DNA of 64,000 nucleotides from an uncultured Clostridia bacterium (GCA_947627345.1 CANQVS010000007.1:1-64000); one strand, 5' to 3'; numbered from the stretch's first letter, positions 15,908 to 25,578 are shown. Notes: generated by a model from the letters alone, not told the origin. Made by a program: numbers and translations.

Positions 15908-17098
15908 TCACACCTCCGTCTTTTTCCGTGAAAAAATCTCCTTTATATGTCTTTTAAGCTTTCTCTTAACCTTTTTCGGAAAACTCGCGGTTACCCAGTT
16001 TACAGTTGACTGGAGCTGTTTGTTTTCCTCTTTAAGCTCTTTAATTTCTTCTCTTAACTCGCAAACCTGTTCATTCTGAACAACAAGCATTTGAGCCAAA
16101 ACACGCACATAATCGGTTGATGTATATTTATGCTTGCCCTCATCGGAAACTTTAAGCTCTTCAAAAAACAGACCCTCGTCCCCGCGGGACAGGTATTCGC
16201 GGGCGACCGCGTTGTTTGTATCTTTATATTTTGCGAGAAATTCTACCGCCTCTTCACTCGTCATAAACTCATTTGAGGAAATTGACTTTATATCGTCGTT
16301 ATTCTCCGCCACGGTTTTCATAAGCGCCTGCACATATTTATTATGCACGTCAAAAATTCCAACCTTATTTAGCTCACGCATTGTTTCGAGGTAAACGCCC
16401 GAAAGACTTCGGTTTGGAAGTCTTTCAAGCTCTGTGTATTCATCGGTGTACTGAAGTCCGACCGTTTTCAGAAAATCTGACACAATGGTTTTCTGCGGAG
16501 GAGCATACTGCTCCTTTTCGTAAACCCTGACGAGCATATTTTCCTTTCCTACAACCTCGCTGATTTCGTCAAGTCTTTGTTTGTAATCAAGCTTTGCGCG
16601 CTTAAAGGCAGAGCTTTTTATATACTCCTGCAGAGTATCGGAAAATCTGCTCTCCTTTATCTGTTGAGCCCAGAAAGACTGTATATATAAATCCTGACGT
16701 CTTAAATATACAATAATTTTAAGCGAAATACCGTGGCTTTCAAGTCTTTCCTTCAAATTCTTCCAAAAGTTCTTATCCCTTTTGCGCTCGGCTGAATTCC
16801 AGATTGACTCCTCGGATATTATAACATTCGGATACTCCTCAAACAGTCCGTACAGCTTTTCAAAACACTCGTCTTCAATCTCGTGTTCCGTACCTACAAG
16901 ACGTTTTTTGTTTTCATCTCTGATAACGCTTACTAAAAAATGAGCGTTTCGATTAGCTCCTACTGCGTCAAATCTCACGCCGAAATCGGGATAAACGTAG
17001 CCTTTTTCTTTCAGGACGTTATTGTTTGCACGCAGAAAATTTTGTATATAGGTTGTACCTGTTTTTGGCATTCCGATATGCAAATATAGTTTTAACAT
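15908..17098 (-). CDS. PAPS-dependent sulfotransferase
   Basis: 396 residues. The 5'-phosphosulfate-binding loop PKTGTTYIQ lies at residues 11-19, right at the N-terminus after a short strand. The 3'-phosphate site is represented by VYLRRQDLYIQSFW (about 130-143). After the catalytic domain come a coiled coil (about 340-370) and a very basic tail (KKVKRKLKRHIKE). It is cytosolic by sequence, with no signal peptide or membrane segment. It lies 9 bases after cysNC, whose product makes its donor. The acceptor (glycan, lipid, peptide or an imported small molecule such as a sterol) cannot be told from the sequence. Confidence 0.88.
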   Translation of the reverse strand: MLKLYLHIGMPKTGTTYIQNFLRANNNVLKEKGYVYPDFGVRFDAVGANRNAHFLVSVIRDENKKRLVGTEHEIEDECFEKLYGLFEEYPNVIISEESIWNSAERKRDKNFWKNLKERLESHGISLKIIVYLRRQDLYIQSFWAQQIKESRFSDTLQEYIKSSAFKRAKLDYKQRLDEISEVVGKENMLVRVYEKEQYAPPQKTIVSDFLKTVGLQYTDEYTELERLPNRSLSGVYLETMRELNKVGIFDVHNKYVQALMKTVAENNDDIKSISSNEFMTSEEAVEFLAKYKDTNNAVAREYLSRGDEGLFFEELKVSDEGKHKYTSTDYVRVLAQMLVVQNEQVCELREEIKELKEENKQLQSTVNWVTASFPKKVKRKLKRHIKEIFSRKKTEV

Positions 17099-17107
17099 AA
17101 TTACTCC

Positions 17108-18934
17108 TTAAAGTAAAGTCTTAATTTTGTCATACACTTTGTCTGCCGCTTCTTCAATAGTAAGATTTGATGTATCTACAACTATGTGAGCCTTTTTCGG
17201 CGGTTCATAGGGACTGGAGATACCTGTAAAATTCGGGATTTTTCCGCTGCGGGCTTTTTTGTAAAGACCCTTTACGTCACGTTTTTCACATTCGCTCAGC
17301 GGAGTGCTGACGTAAACTTCAATATAATTATCATAGCCGATTATTTCCTTAGCTCTCACGCGGTCACGTCTGTAAGGAGAAACGAATGAAGTGATAACGA
17401 TAAGTCCCGCGTCATTCATCAGCTTGGAAACCTCCGCGACGCGTCTTATATTTTCAATACGGTCACTTTCTGTAAAACCGAGGTTCTTGTTAAGTCCGAG
17501 GCGCACGTTATCTCCGTCAAGAGTCATAGTGTGATAACCCTCGGTGAAAAGCCTTTTCTCGATTTCGTTAGCAATAGTTGACTTTCCTGAACCAGAAAGG
17601 CCCGTAAACCAAATTGTCTTAGGGGTCTGATTTTTTTGAGCCGCCCTCTGGTCACGTGAAATATCCATATCGTGCCACGTTAGGTTATCGGAACGTCTTA
17701 ACGCGTGTTCAACGACGCCGCACGCAGACGTCATATGAGATATTCTGTCAATTAAAATGAAAGAACCCAACGCCTGATTCGTTTCAAACTTATCAAACAC
17801 GATTTTTTCTGAAGTGCTTATGTCGCACACAGCGATTTCATTCTTAAAAATTTCATTAGCGGTAAGCTCGCTTCCGTCGTTAACTCCGATTTTATATTTT
17901 ATTTTCATAACAACGGCAGGAATACTTTTTGTTCCTATTTTCAGCATATAATTTTTTCCCGCAACGAGCTTTGTATCGTCCATCCAAAGTATCTTTGCCG
18001 TAAAAAGGCTGCTTATCTCGGGTTTTGCGTCTTTAACAAGAACACAACCCCTTGAAACGTCAACCTCCTTGTCAAGCTGTAAGGTTACGGCGTGGCCTTT
18101 TTCGGAAAAATCCACGTTTTTTCCCGCGTCAATTATTGATTTTACCTTTGCCTTTTCATTGGACGGTAATGTCACAACCTCATCGCCGACTGAAATTTCA
18201 CCCGTTTCAATCTGTCCCTGAAAACCGCGGAAAGTGTGGTCGGGACGGCATACGCGCTGAACAGGCATAGTAAATCCGTTTTCGTTGTCACTTTTCTGTA
18301 CATCAACCGTTTCGAGATACGAAAGCAGGCTTTTGCCCTTGTACCACGGCGTACGGTCAGACAAAGAAGTTATATTGTCGCCGTCTGTCGCGGAAACAGG
18401 AATTACCTCTGCGCTCTCATAGTCAAATTCAGCGAGCAGGATTTTAATGGTTTTCTTGATTTTCTTAAATCTTTTCTCGTCAAAGTCGATTAAGTCCATC
18501 TTATTTACGGCAAAAACAAAGTGTTTAATTCCCATAAGCGAACATATTCTTGTATGACGTCTTGTCTGGGTAAGCATTCCCTGCGACGCGTCAACCAAGA
18601 TTACGGCAAGCTCGGCAAACGACGCGCCGACAGCCATATTTCTGGTATATTCCTCGTGTCCCGGGGTATCCGCAACAATAAATGAACGCTTGTCCGTGGT
18701 AAAATATCTGTATGCAACGTCAATTGTAATTCCCTGCTCACGTTCCGCCATAAGGCCGTCAAGCAAAAGCGAATAGTCAATTTCACCGCCTCTTGAACCC
18801 ACCTTACTGTCGAGTACAAGCGACTCCTCCTGGTCGGTAAATATAAGCTTTGCGTCGTATAACATATGTCCGATTAATGTGGACTTTCCGTCATCAACGC
18901 TTCCGCACGTAATAAACTTAAGCAATCCGTTCAT
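17108..18934 (-). CDS. cysNC: Sulfate adenylyltransferase large subunit fused to APS kinase (CysNC)
   Basis: 608 residues. The N-terminal GTPase half has G1 GSVDDGKST (11-19), G3 DTPGH (89-93) and G4 NKMD (144-147), plus two beta-barrel domains. The C-terminal APS kinase has P-loop GLSGSGKST (445-453), DGDNVR and the SPYRRDR serine motif. With CysD it turns sulfate and ATP into APS and then PAPS. The fusion channels APS to PAPS, the donor for the sulfotransferase next door. It overlaps cysD by one base. Confidence 0.96.
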   Translation of the reverse strand: MNGLLKFITCGSVDDGKSTLIGHMLYDAKLIFTDQEESLVLDSKVGSRGGEIDYSLLLDGLMAEREQGITIDVAYRYFTTDKRSFIVADTPGHEEYTRNMAVGASFAELAVILVDASQGMLTQTRRHTRICSLMGIKHFVFAVNKMDLIDFDEKRFKKIKKTIKILLAEFDYESAEVIPVSATDGDNITSLSDRTPWYKGKSLLSYLETVDVQKSDNENGFTMPVQRVCRPDHTFRGFQGQIETGEISVGDEVVTLPSNEKAKVKSIIDAGKNVDFSEKGHAVTLQLDKEVDVSRGCVLVKDAKPEISSLFTAKILWMDDTKLVAGKNYMLKIGTKSIPAVVMKIKYKIGVNDGSELTANEIFKNEIAVCDISTSEKIVFDKFETNQALGSFILIDRISHMTSACGVVEHALRRSDNLTWHDMDISRDQRAAQKNQTPKTIWFTGLSGSGKSTIANEIEKRLFTEGYHTMTLDGDNVRLGLNKNLGFTESDRIENIRRVAEVSKLMNDAGLIVITSFVSPYRRDRVRAKEIIGYDNYIEVYVSTPLSECEKRDVKGLYKKARSGKIPNFTGISSPYEPPKKAHIVVDTSNLTIEEAADKVYDKIKTLL

Positions 18935-19836
18935 CAGAAATAACCCTCCCTCTTGCGTTTTTCCATACTTGCGCTTCCTCCGTCGCTGTCGATTACACGG
19001 CTGGTTCGCTCGGAGGAAACCGCGCTCAAGGTTTCCGCAATAATTTCATCAAGCGTTTGTGCGTCGCTCTCAATTCCGCCTGTAAGCGGATAACAGCCGA
19101 GAGTTCTGAAACGAATTTTTTTATACTCAATTTTTTCTCCGTCACGAAGCTTCAAGCGGTCGTCGTCTACCATAATTATATTTCCGTCACGCTCAATGCA
19201 AGGACGTACATCCGCAAAGTAGAGAGGTACAATTTCAATATTTTCACGCTTTATATACTGCCAAATATCCTTTTCCGTCCAGTTGGAAATCGGGAAAACT
19301 CTGACGCTTTCGCCCTTATTTATTTCAGCGTTAAACAGCTTCCACATCTCGGGGCGCTGATTTTTCGGGTCCCACGCGTGTTCCGAATTTCTGAAAGAGA
19401 AGATGCGCTCCTTCGCTCTCGACTTTTCCTCATCGCGTCTTCCGCCACCGAATGCCGCGGTAAAACCGTATTTGTCGAGCGCCTGTTTAAGCGCCTTTGT
19501 TTTCATAATATCAGTGTATGCCGAGCCGTGGTCAAACGGGTTTATCCCCTGCTTAACCCCTTCCTCGTTAATATATTCGAGCATTTCAATGCCGTATTTT
19601 TCGGCAATCTTATCTCGAAATTCAATCATTTCATGAAATTTCCACGTTGTATTAACGTGCAAAAAAGGAAACGGCGGTTTTTCGGGATAGAATGCCTTTA
19701 AAGCAAGGTGTAACATAACCGAAGAATCCTTACCGATTGAATAGAGCATAACGGGCTTTTCGCACTGCGCTACAACCTCGCGCATTATATAGATGGCCTC
19801 AGCCTCAAGCTCATCAAGGTGAGTCATATTCCCCAT
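18934..19836 (-). CDS. cysD: Sulfate adenylyltransferase small subunit
   Basis: 300 residues with the ATP-pyrophosphatase loop SIGKDSS (33-39), the conserved [14 protein letters not shown] and the C-terminal [24 protein letters not shown] type ending. The ATG at 19836 follows GGAGGG by 7 nt; the in-frame TTG lies inside that site. It is the first gene of the minus-strand operon and diverges from the sulfate importer. It catalyses adenylation of sulfate together with CysN. Confidence 0.95.
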   Translation of the reverse strand: MGNMTHLDELEAEAIYIMREVVAQCEKPVMLYSIGKDSSVMLHLALKAFYPEKPPFPFLHVNTTWKFHEMIEFRDKIAEKYGIEMLEYINEEGVKQGINPFDHGSAYTDIMKTKALKQALDKYGFTAAFGGGRRDEEKSRAKERIFSFRNSEHAWDPKNQRPEMWKLFNAEINKGESVRVFPISNWTEKDIWQYIKRENIEIVPLYFADVRPCIERDGNIIMVDDDRLKLRDGEKIEYKKIRFRTLGCYPLTGGIESDAQTLDEIIAETLSAVSSERTSRVIDSDGGSASMEKRKREGYF

Positions 19837-20034
19837 TTTGTAACCCTCCAATTTTTATTTTCCAAATTAATTTGAATTTTATCAGTTGATTTTGAAATAA
19901 ATGTGATATAATAATTTAAAGCTTTGTTACCAAAATGAACCTCTAACCGCTCTGATTTGGAATTTTTTATCAATTTTCTATCATTTTCACCCATTATAAT
20001 TTATCAGATAAATTAAGGAAAGGTATTTAAGATA
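19837..20034. promoter_or_regulatory. Divergent control region of cysD operon and sulfate importer
   Basis: About 200 bp of AT-rich DNA between divergent operons. A TATAAT at 19995-20000 points toward sbp, with a poor -35. No recognisable S-box or T-box was seen. Both operons probably share regulation from here. Confidence 0.5.
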
Positions 20035-21084
20035 ATGAGATTAATAAAAACAAACAGGTTATTAAAGATTATTTCGATTATTACAGCCGTTATACTTTGC
20101 GCGTCAGCGCTTGCATCGTGTTCGTGTTCACCATCATCAAACAGCGCTGATAACAATAACATAAAAATAACCAACGTATCCTACGACCCGACCCGCGAGC
20201 TTTATCAAAAGTACAACGAAGCTTTTTCAAAATTTTATAAATCCCAGACAGGCGGAGATATTGAAATTATTCAGTCCCACGGCGGTTCGGGAGCGCAGGC
20301 GCGTTCTGTAATTGAGGGCGCGGAGGCTGACGTTGTTACGCTTGCTCTCGCCCACGATATTACTCTGATTGAACAGGCTGGACTTATCGACGGCGGTTGG
20401 ATTAAGGAATTTGAAAACGAATCCGCACCTTATACATCTACTATTGTTTTCCTTGTACGCAAGGGTAATCCCAAGGGTATTAAGGATTGGAACGACCTCA
20501 TTAAAAAAGGCGTTGAAATTATTAACCCCGACCCTAAGAGCAGCGGAGGAGCCTGCTGGAACTTTTTAGCCGCGTGGCAGTATGCTCTTAATAACAATAA
20601 TAACGATGAAGAAAAGGCTAAAGACTTCGTAAGAAAACTTTACAAAAATGTTACCGTTATGGACTCCGGCGCAAGAGGAGCTACAACAACATTTGTGGAA
20701 AACGGTCAGGGCGATGTGCTTATCGCATGGGAGAACGAAGCTTTAAACAGCGTTTCCGAATATCCCGATAAATATGAAATCGTCACCCCGAGCGTTTCAA
20801 TCCTCGCACAGCCGAGTGTTGCGGTAGTTGACGAAAACGCTAAAAAGGACGGCACGGAAACGGTTGCGAAAAAGTATCTTAGCTATTTATACTCTGATGA
20901 AGCGCAGAAAATTATTGGAGAAAGCGGATACCGTCCGTCAAATGAAAGAATTTTAAAAACCTTCTCCGATAAATTTGACCTTAATGTCAAGCTTATAACA
21001 ATCAACGACTTCGGAGGCTGGGATAAAGCGTACGAAAAATTCTTTGATGACGACGCTATTTTTGACCAAATATATAACGGATAA
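20035..21084 (+). CDS. sbp: Sulfate-binding lipoprotein of ABC importer
   Basis: 349 residues with a lipobox (ALASC, Cys29), then the sulfate-binding-protein hallmarks ITNVSYDPTRELY, SHGGSGAQARSVIEG, ADVVTLAL, NPKGIKDWNDL and the closing NDFGGWDKAY. It captures sulfate (possibly thiosulfate) outside the membrane and delivers it to CysT/CysW. It is expressed ahead of the permease genes, with a hairpin between that can set a higher level of binding protein. Confidence 0.94.
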   Translation: MRLIKTNRLLKIISIITAVILCASALASCSCSPSSNSADNNNIKITNVSYDPTRELYQKYNEAFSKFYKSQTGGDIEIIQSHGGSGAQARSVIEGAEADVVTLALAHDITLIEQAGLIDGGWIKEFENESAPYTSTIVFLVRKGNPKGIKDWNDLIKKGVEIINPDPKSSGGACWNFLAAWQYALNNNNNDEEKAKDFVRKLYKNVTVMDSGARGATTTFVENGQGDVLIAWENEALNSVSEYPDKYEIVTPSVSILAQPSVAVVDENAKKDGTETVAKKYLSYLYSDEAQKIIGESGYRPSNERILKTFSDKFDLNVKLITINDFGGWDKAYEKFFDDDAIFDQIYNG

Positions 21085-21097
21085 AAATAAATAACTT

Positions 21098-21143
21098 AGC
21101 GGCAAGCAACAAGAGGTATACCTACCGACTGTAACTTGCCGCT
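21098..21143 (+). other. Intercistronic hairpin between sbp and cysT
   Basis: AGCGGCAAG (21098-21106) pairs with CTTGCCGCT (21135-21143), and the loop holds the palindrome AGGTATACCT. It probably stabilises the sbp mRNA or attenuates read-through into the permease genes. Confidence 0.55.
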
Positions 21144-21164
21144 TTACGGTGGGAATGAAATTAT

Positions 21165-22013
21165 ATGAAAAAAACTCTGAAAGGTTCGCGTAAGGTTCGT
21201 GTTATTCCGGGGTTCGGACTGACTATGGGTATAACTGTTACTATGCTTTCTACGCTTATCATCATACCGCTTGCATCCGTACTTCTTTATTCTTTAAGAC
21301 TCAGCCCCAAAGAATTTTTTGAACTTATATCCGAACCGAACGTTGTAAGCGCTTTTGCCACAAGTATATTTTGTGCGCTTATCGCCGCATTTATTAACAG
21401 CGTTTTCGGTCTTATGCTCGCGTGGGTACTGGTAAGATACGACTTTTTTGGCAAGCGTATCCTCGATGGACTTATCGAACTTCCTTTCGCGCTTCCTACG
21501 GCGGTAGCGGGCATAACCCTTTCAAAAATGTATTCAAATACAGGTTTTCCCGGCGGATTTTTATCGGGAATTGGACTTGACGTTTCTTATACGCATATTG
21601 GTATTGTAGTCGCGCTTGTGTTTGTCGGAATACCTTTTACCGTGCGTTCTGTTCAGCCGGTACTTGAAACGCTTGACAGCCAGTATGAGGAAGCGGCGTA
21701 TATACTCGGTGCAAGCAGGAGAAGAACATTTTTTAAGGTTGTTTTCCCCGAGCTTTTTCCATCGCTTCTGACAGGTTTCAGCCTTGCTCTTGCAAGAGGT
21801 ATAGGCGAATACGGAAGCGTAATATACATTTCAGGAAACAGCGCAAAAAACGGTACGCAGGTTGTATCGTATGTAATTATGCAAAAGCTTGAGCGCCTTG
21901 ATTACTCAAGCGCAACGGCAATTGCCCTTGTAATGCTTATTATCTCCTTTGTGCTTATGTTTGCGATTAATATAATACAAATCCGCCGTTCAAGGCGCGT
22001 TAATGCAGTGTAA
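21165..22013 (+). CDS. cysT: Sulfate ABC transporter permease CysT
   Basis: 282 residues with six membrane helices and the EAA loop EEAAYILGASRRRTFFKVVFPELFPSLLTGFSLA. The CysT/CysU character shows in FALPTAVAGI and ARGIGEYGSVIYISG. It forms the channel with CysW and is energised by CysA. It is the second gene of the importer operon, 11 bp before cysW. Confidence 0.93.
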   Translation: MKKTLKGSRKVRVIPGFGLTMGITVTMLSTLIIIPLASVLLYSLRLSPKEFFELISEPNVVSAFATSIFCALIAAFINSVFGLMLAWVLVRYDFFGKRILDGLIELPFALPTAVAGITLSKMYSNTGFPGGFLSGIGLDVSYTHIGIVVALVFVGIPFTVRSVQPVLETLDSQYEEAAYILGASRRRTFFKVVFPELFPSLLTGFSLALARGIGEYGSVIYISGNSAKNGTQVVSYVIMQKLERLDYSSATAIALVMLIISFVLMFAINIIQIRRSRRVNAV

Positions 22014-22024
22014 GGCGGTGCAAT

Positions 22025-22882
22025 ATGGATTATTCAGATAAAAAACAAATTTTTTCACGCAAAATCACAAAATATATATTAATTACCGTCAGCGTTTTAT
22101 TTATAGCAATTATGCTTGTGCTTCCCCTCGTATCGGTTATAATAAACTCCCTGAAAGAGGGAATCGCATTTTATTTTAAATCGCTTTCAACAAACTATGT
22201 CACCTCCGCCCTGGGGGTAACTGTGATGGCGACTCTTATTTCCGTAGGCGTAAACACATTTTTCGGAATTGTAGCCTCGTGGCTTTTAACAAGATTTGAA
22301 TTTCGCGGAAAAAACACCCTGTCAACGCTGATTGACATTCCGTTCTCAATTTCACCTGTAATTGCAGGTCTTGCGTTTATTATGACATTCGGAAGGCTCG
22401 GCTGGGCAAGCCCCGTTATAGACTGGATTAATTCGACATTCGGGACCGATATACAGATTGTATTTGCCTTGCCGGGAGTAGTTTTAGCAACTATTTTTGT
22501 AACATTCCCGTTTATATCGCGCGAGGTTGTTCCCGTTTTAAACAGCGTCGGACACGATGAGGAGGAAGCCGCCGCGCTTATGGGCGCAAAGGGCTTTAAA
22601 ATATTCAGAAAGGTTACATTCCCCCACATTAAATGGGCGCTTTTGTACGGTATAATACTTTGTACGGCGAGAGCGCTCGGAGAGTTCGGCGCGGTAAACG
22701 CATTGTCAAAAACACGCGGACAGACATTTACTCTGCCGCTCGAAATAGACGCGCTGTATATGTCCGGCTCGGCGGACTCGATAACGGCGTCATTCGCTGT
22801 TTCTTCTCTGCTTGTGATAATAGCAATTATAGTATTGGTTGCGAGAAATATAGTCGAGCACAGGGCTAAAAAAGATAATTAG
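22025..22882 (+). CDS. cysW: Sulfate ABC transporter permease CysW
   Basis: 285 residues, six membrane helices, EAA loop EEEAAALMGAKGFKIFRKVTFPHIKWALLYGI and the CysW-type ARALGEFGAVNALSK followed by LPLEIDALY. It pairs with CysT in the membrane. The ATG follows AAGGCGGTG. It is 11 bp before cysA. Confidence 0.93.
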   Translation: MDYSDKKQIFSRKITKYILITVSVLFIAIMLVLPLVSVIINSLKEGIAFYFKSLSTNYVTSALGVTVMATLISVGVNTFFGIVASWLLTRFEFRGKNTLSTLIDIPFSISPVIAGLAFIMTFGRLGWASPVIDWINSTFGTDIQIVFALPGVVLATIFVTFPFISREVVPVLNSVGHDEEEAAALMGAKGFKIFRKVTFPHIKWALLYGIILCTARALGEFGAVNALSKTRGQTFTLPLEIDALYMSGSADSITASFAVSSLLVIIAIIVLVARNIVEHRAKKDN

Positions 22883-22893
22883 GGTGATAAGTT

Positions 22894-23961
22894 ATGTATG
22901 TTGAACTTAAAAATATCAATAAATATTACGGCAAATTTAAAGCCAGCGATGATGTAAGTTTCGGGATAGAAAAGGGTAAGCTTGTCGCTCTTTTAGGTCC
23001 GAGCGGAAGCGGAAAAACTACCATACTCCGTATGATAGCAGGACTTGAAAATCCTGACAGCGGTGAAATTTACATTGACGGCAAGCTTGTTAATAATATT
23101 CCTGCGTCAAAGCGCGGTATCGGTTTTGTATTTCAAAGCTATGCGCTTTTCAGATATATGACTGTATTTGATAATATAGCGTTCGGACTTGAGGTTAAAA
23201 AAACTCCGAAAAAGCAAATTAAAGAGCGTGTAAACGAGCTGATTGAGCTTGTCGGGCTTTCGGGAATGGAAAAACGGTATCCGAATCAGCTTTCGGGCGG
23301 TCAGCGTCAGCGTGTGGCATTCGCACGCGCGCTCGCTCCCGAACCGAACCTTCTACTTCTCGACGAACCGTTTGCTGCGATTGACGCAAAGGTCCGCGCG
23401 GAGCTACGCGCCTGGCTTTCTAATATGATACACAAGGTTGGAATAACCAGCATTTTTGTTACGCACGACCAGGACGAGGCCGTTGATGTCGCCGATAATA
23501 TTATCGTCACAAACGAGGGCAGAGTTGAACAGCAAGGTACCCCTCAGGAAATATATAAAAACCCGAAAACTCCCTTTGTCGCCGAGTTTATAGGAACATC
23601 GGCAAAGTATGAGAATTACGGAATTTTAAAAGGCTTTTCAAATCAGGAAAAAATAAACGGAGCGCTGATTCGTCCTGAATTTGTTGAGGTATTTAAGTCT
23701 GACAACGCAAATATCGAGTCATATCTTAAATACGCTGACGACGGAATAGTAGAGAGCGTAACTTTCCGCGGAAACTCCGTTGAACTTTTAATTGACGTTA
23801 AGGGGCTTAAACTCACCGCTCTGCGTTCACTTGAAAGACGTAAAATAGAAGTCGGAGAAAGGGTTAAGGTTCTTGTCTACCGACTTTATGCGTTTGACGA
23901 AAAGGGCGTTAAAATTATAGAAAACTCAGAGCTTGCAGGAAAAGAAACCGTAAAACTTTAA
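22894..23961 (+). CDS. cysA: Sulfate ABC transporter ATPase CysA
   Basis: 355 residues with Walker A GPSGSGKTT (36-44), FQSYALF Q-loop, signature LSGGQRQR, Walker B LLLLDEPFAAID and the H-loop FVTHDQDEA. The C-terminal about 120 residues form a regulatory beta domain. It energises sulfate import and so feeds the divergent PAPS-synthesis operon. It is followed by a hairpin repeat that serves as terminator. Confidence 0.94.
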   Translation: MYVELKNINKYYGKFKASDDVSFGIEKGKLVALLGPSGSGKTTILRMIAGLENPDSGEIYIDGKLVNNIPASKRGIGFVFQSYALFRYMTVFDNIAFGLEVKKTPKKQIKERVNELIELVGLSGMEKRYPNQLSGGQRQRVAFARALAPEPNLLLLDEPFAAIDAKVRAELRAWLSNMIHKVGITSIFVTHDQDEAVDVADNIIVTNEGRVEQQGTPQEIYKNPKTPFVAEFIGTSAKYENYGILKGFSNQEKINGALIRPEFVEVFKSDNANIESYLKYADDGIVESVTFRGNSVELLIDVKGLKLTALRSLERRKIEVGERVKVLVYRLYAFDEKGVKIIENSELAGKETVKL

Positions 23962-24014
23962 AAGGGACTTAAACCTGAATTTTAAAATATATTAAATAAT
24001 AAGCGAAATAAAAT

Positions 24015-24051
24015 AGCCAATCGTTAACGGATAGCTCCATAACGATTGGCT
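24015..24051 (+). terminator. Terminator after cysA; first copy of a dispersed hairpin repeat
   Basis: AGCCAATCGTTA (24015-24026) pairs with TAACGATTGGCT (24040-24051), followed by TTCTGTTT. Stem and loop (GGATAGCTCCA) recur nearly unchanged at 26728-26764, so it is more than a random terminator. Confidence 0.7.
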
Positions 24052-24066
24052 TTCTGTTTAAATAAT

Positions 24067-25002
24067 TTATTTAGCTTTCCTTAATGATTCAAGCTTGGAA
24101 AAGCACAAAGGATAAATCACAATTAAAAGTATTAATTCAAAAAATGTTAAAGCAAAGCTTACCCATAATGAGCCTGCCACACCGGTAACCGCAGGCATTA
24201 AAGCGTTTTCATAAATCATAATCATAAGAACGCCGAAACAACATCTTGTAACTTTTCTTATTGCTGATACATTAAGTGAAAACTTTACAAATCGTCTTTC
24301 AATAAACCAAGCTATTGTCACTCCGAGAAATCTTCCCGCGTCTTTAAAGCCGTCTATCATCATTTTATTAGGGTCAACTAAAAGATTTCCGCCTGCATAA
24401 TCCATCGGATACGATTTGAGAGAAATATAAACTAAAAATAATGCTGTGAAAACTATGCCGATACACGGAATAATATAATCTCTCTTTGGGTTTTTATCAA
24501 TCCACTCCCAAACCTTGGAGCCTATTATTACAATGATTAATCCGAGTAACGCTCCGACAATTACATCCTGGGGAGTATGAACGCCTATGTAGTTTCTTGA
24601 AAACATTGTGAGCAGTATCATAAAGCCCATTAATATACATAACGGCTTATACTTTCTATACCTCTCAATAATTGTTCCGTAATTAGATGAGGCGGTTACG
24701 CTGTGTCCGCTCGGGAATGAATAACCCGAGGCCTCCTCAACAGGAACAATTTTTTCGCAACGAATCCAAGGTCTGTACACACAAAATGTGAGTTTCATCA
24801 ACTGCATAAAAAATCTTGAAAAGCCAATGTTCAAAAACAAAAAGCTTCCGCTTTTCTTATCTACAGCCCAAAACATTATACAGGCAAGCGTCCAGATAAA
24901 AATGCCATATGACAAATCACTTATTTGTAAGAAAAAATCATTAAGCGCTCCGCCGATTGCTTCTCTGAAATCCTGTAAAAACAATAAAAACATTATATCC
25001 AT
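24067..25002 (-). CDS. Membrane-bound PAP2-family phosphatase
   Basis: 311 residues with several membrane helices. All three family motifs are visible: a KLTFCVYRPW first motif, SFPSGHSVT second motif and SRNYIGVHTPQDV third motif with catalytic His. It likely dephosphorylates a lipid pyrophosphate (undecaprenyl or phosphatidate type) at the outer face of the membrane. The extra C-terminal helices are as in the larger members. It is not a 3'-phosphoadenosine phosphatase despite lying near the PAPS genes. Strong AAAGGAGG before the ATG. Confidence 0.9.
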   Translation of the reverse strand: MDIMFLLFLQDFREAIGGALNDFFLQISDLSYGIFIWTLACIMFWAVDKKSGSFLFLNIGFSRFFMQLMKLTFCVYRPWIRCEKIVPVEEASGYSFPSGHSVTASSNYGTIIERYRKYKPLCILMGFMILLTMFSRNYIGVHTPQDVIVGALLGLIIVIIGSKVWEWIDKNPKRDYIIPCIGIVFTALFLVYISLKSYPMDYAGGNLLVDPNKMMIDGFKDAGRFLGVTIAWFIERRFVKFSLNVSAIRKVTRCCFGVLMIMIYENALMPAVTGVAGSLWVSFALTFFELILLIVIYPLCFSKLESLRKAK

Positions 25003-25022
25003 AAAATTCCTCCTTTACAGAA

Positions 25023-25051
25023 ATTCTACACGATAACATAATATTTTTCAA
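25023..25051 (-). promoter_or_regulatory. Promoter of the PAP2 phosphatase gene
   Basis: On the minus strand TTGAAA (25046-25051) and TAGAAT (25023-25028) are 17 bp apart, about 20 bp before the start codon. Confidence 0.6.
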
Positions 25052-25180
25052 GTACTTTTTATCCAAAATCAAGCAAAAAATAATTTACACTCATTAATTG
25101 CAATTGCCTGTTTTAGTTAATACCCTTTATTCCCACAATAAAATAGACCTTTATAATATCAGGTGATTGTTTTATATAAT

Positions 25181-25207
25181 AAAAAGGCGCTTATTGAGCG
25201 CCTTTTT
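25181..25207 (-). terminator. Displaced terminator of the NlpC/P60 gene
   Basis: AAAAAGGCGCT (25181-25191) and AGCGCCTTTTT (25197-25207), identical to the terminator at 27943-27969. It follows the displaced 3' gene fragment. Confidence 0.8.
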
Positions 25208-25219
25208 ATAATCAACCTT

Positions 25220-25364
25220 TTACCAATATCTTACGGTAACATTATCTTTTCTCTTAGACTTAGTATGAGCTCCGCTGTAGGCAGTACGTCTTTTGTTAAA
25301 TGTAAACGTCAATCCGCTTACTATCGCAACAACTCCAAGTACAATAAGCATCCAGAGGATAAAG
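25220..25364 (-). pseudogene. 3' fragment of the NlpC/P60 hydrolase gene
   Basis: On the minus strand it encodes the last roughly 48 residues of the hydrolase (membrane anchor LIVLGVVAIVSGLTFTFNKRR and tail ending VRYW) with the same stop codon. It has no start or upstream domain. It is the original gene end, cut off by the insertion to its right. Confidence 0.9.
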
Positions 25365-25578
25365 TTTTTTCAATACATCATCAAACACTTTTCATTTTTA
25401 TTAGAAGTCTTATTTTACTAAAGCGTTTTTTAGTTAAATAGAAGTATGCACATATTTTCTAGAGTACAGCGAGTATTTTCATCTTAGTAATCCTTTATTT
25501 TAGTTATAAACTCCATTTTTGTATACAAAATAATATAAATACAAATGATAATAACCTACTGCTAAGAATAAAATTGGT

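Larger units (their letters stand above)
25181..25364 (-). repeat. 184-bp direct repeat, displaced copy of the NlpC/P60 gene end
   Basis: It matches 27943-28126 at a constant offset of 2762 bp with only a handful of differences, two of them in the coding part, and includes the terminator. Similarity stops abruptly at 25364/28126 and at the outer edge of the terminator. Confidence 0.9.

Noticed and set aside
19057..19701. 214-codon plus-strand ORF opposite cysD
   Set aside because: It is antisense to a highly conserved gene, and length alone is explained by the codon pattern of cysD.
24067..25002. PAP phosphatase role for the PAP2 protein, because of nearby PAPS genes
   Set aside because: PAP2 here means phosphatidic acid phosphatase type 2. 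The motifs are those of membrane lipid phosphatases, not of CysQ-like nucleotidases.
25163..25441. 92-codon plus-strand ORF across the displaced gene end
   Set aside because: It is antisense to the gene fragment. The same frame recurs at the intact copy and has no coding features.
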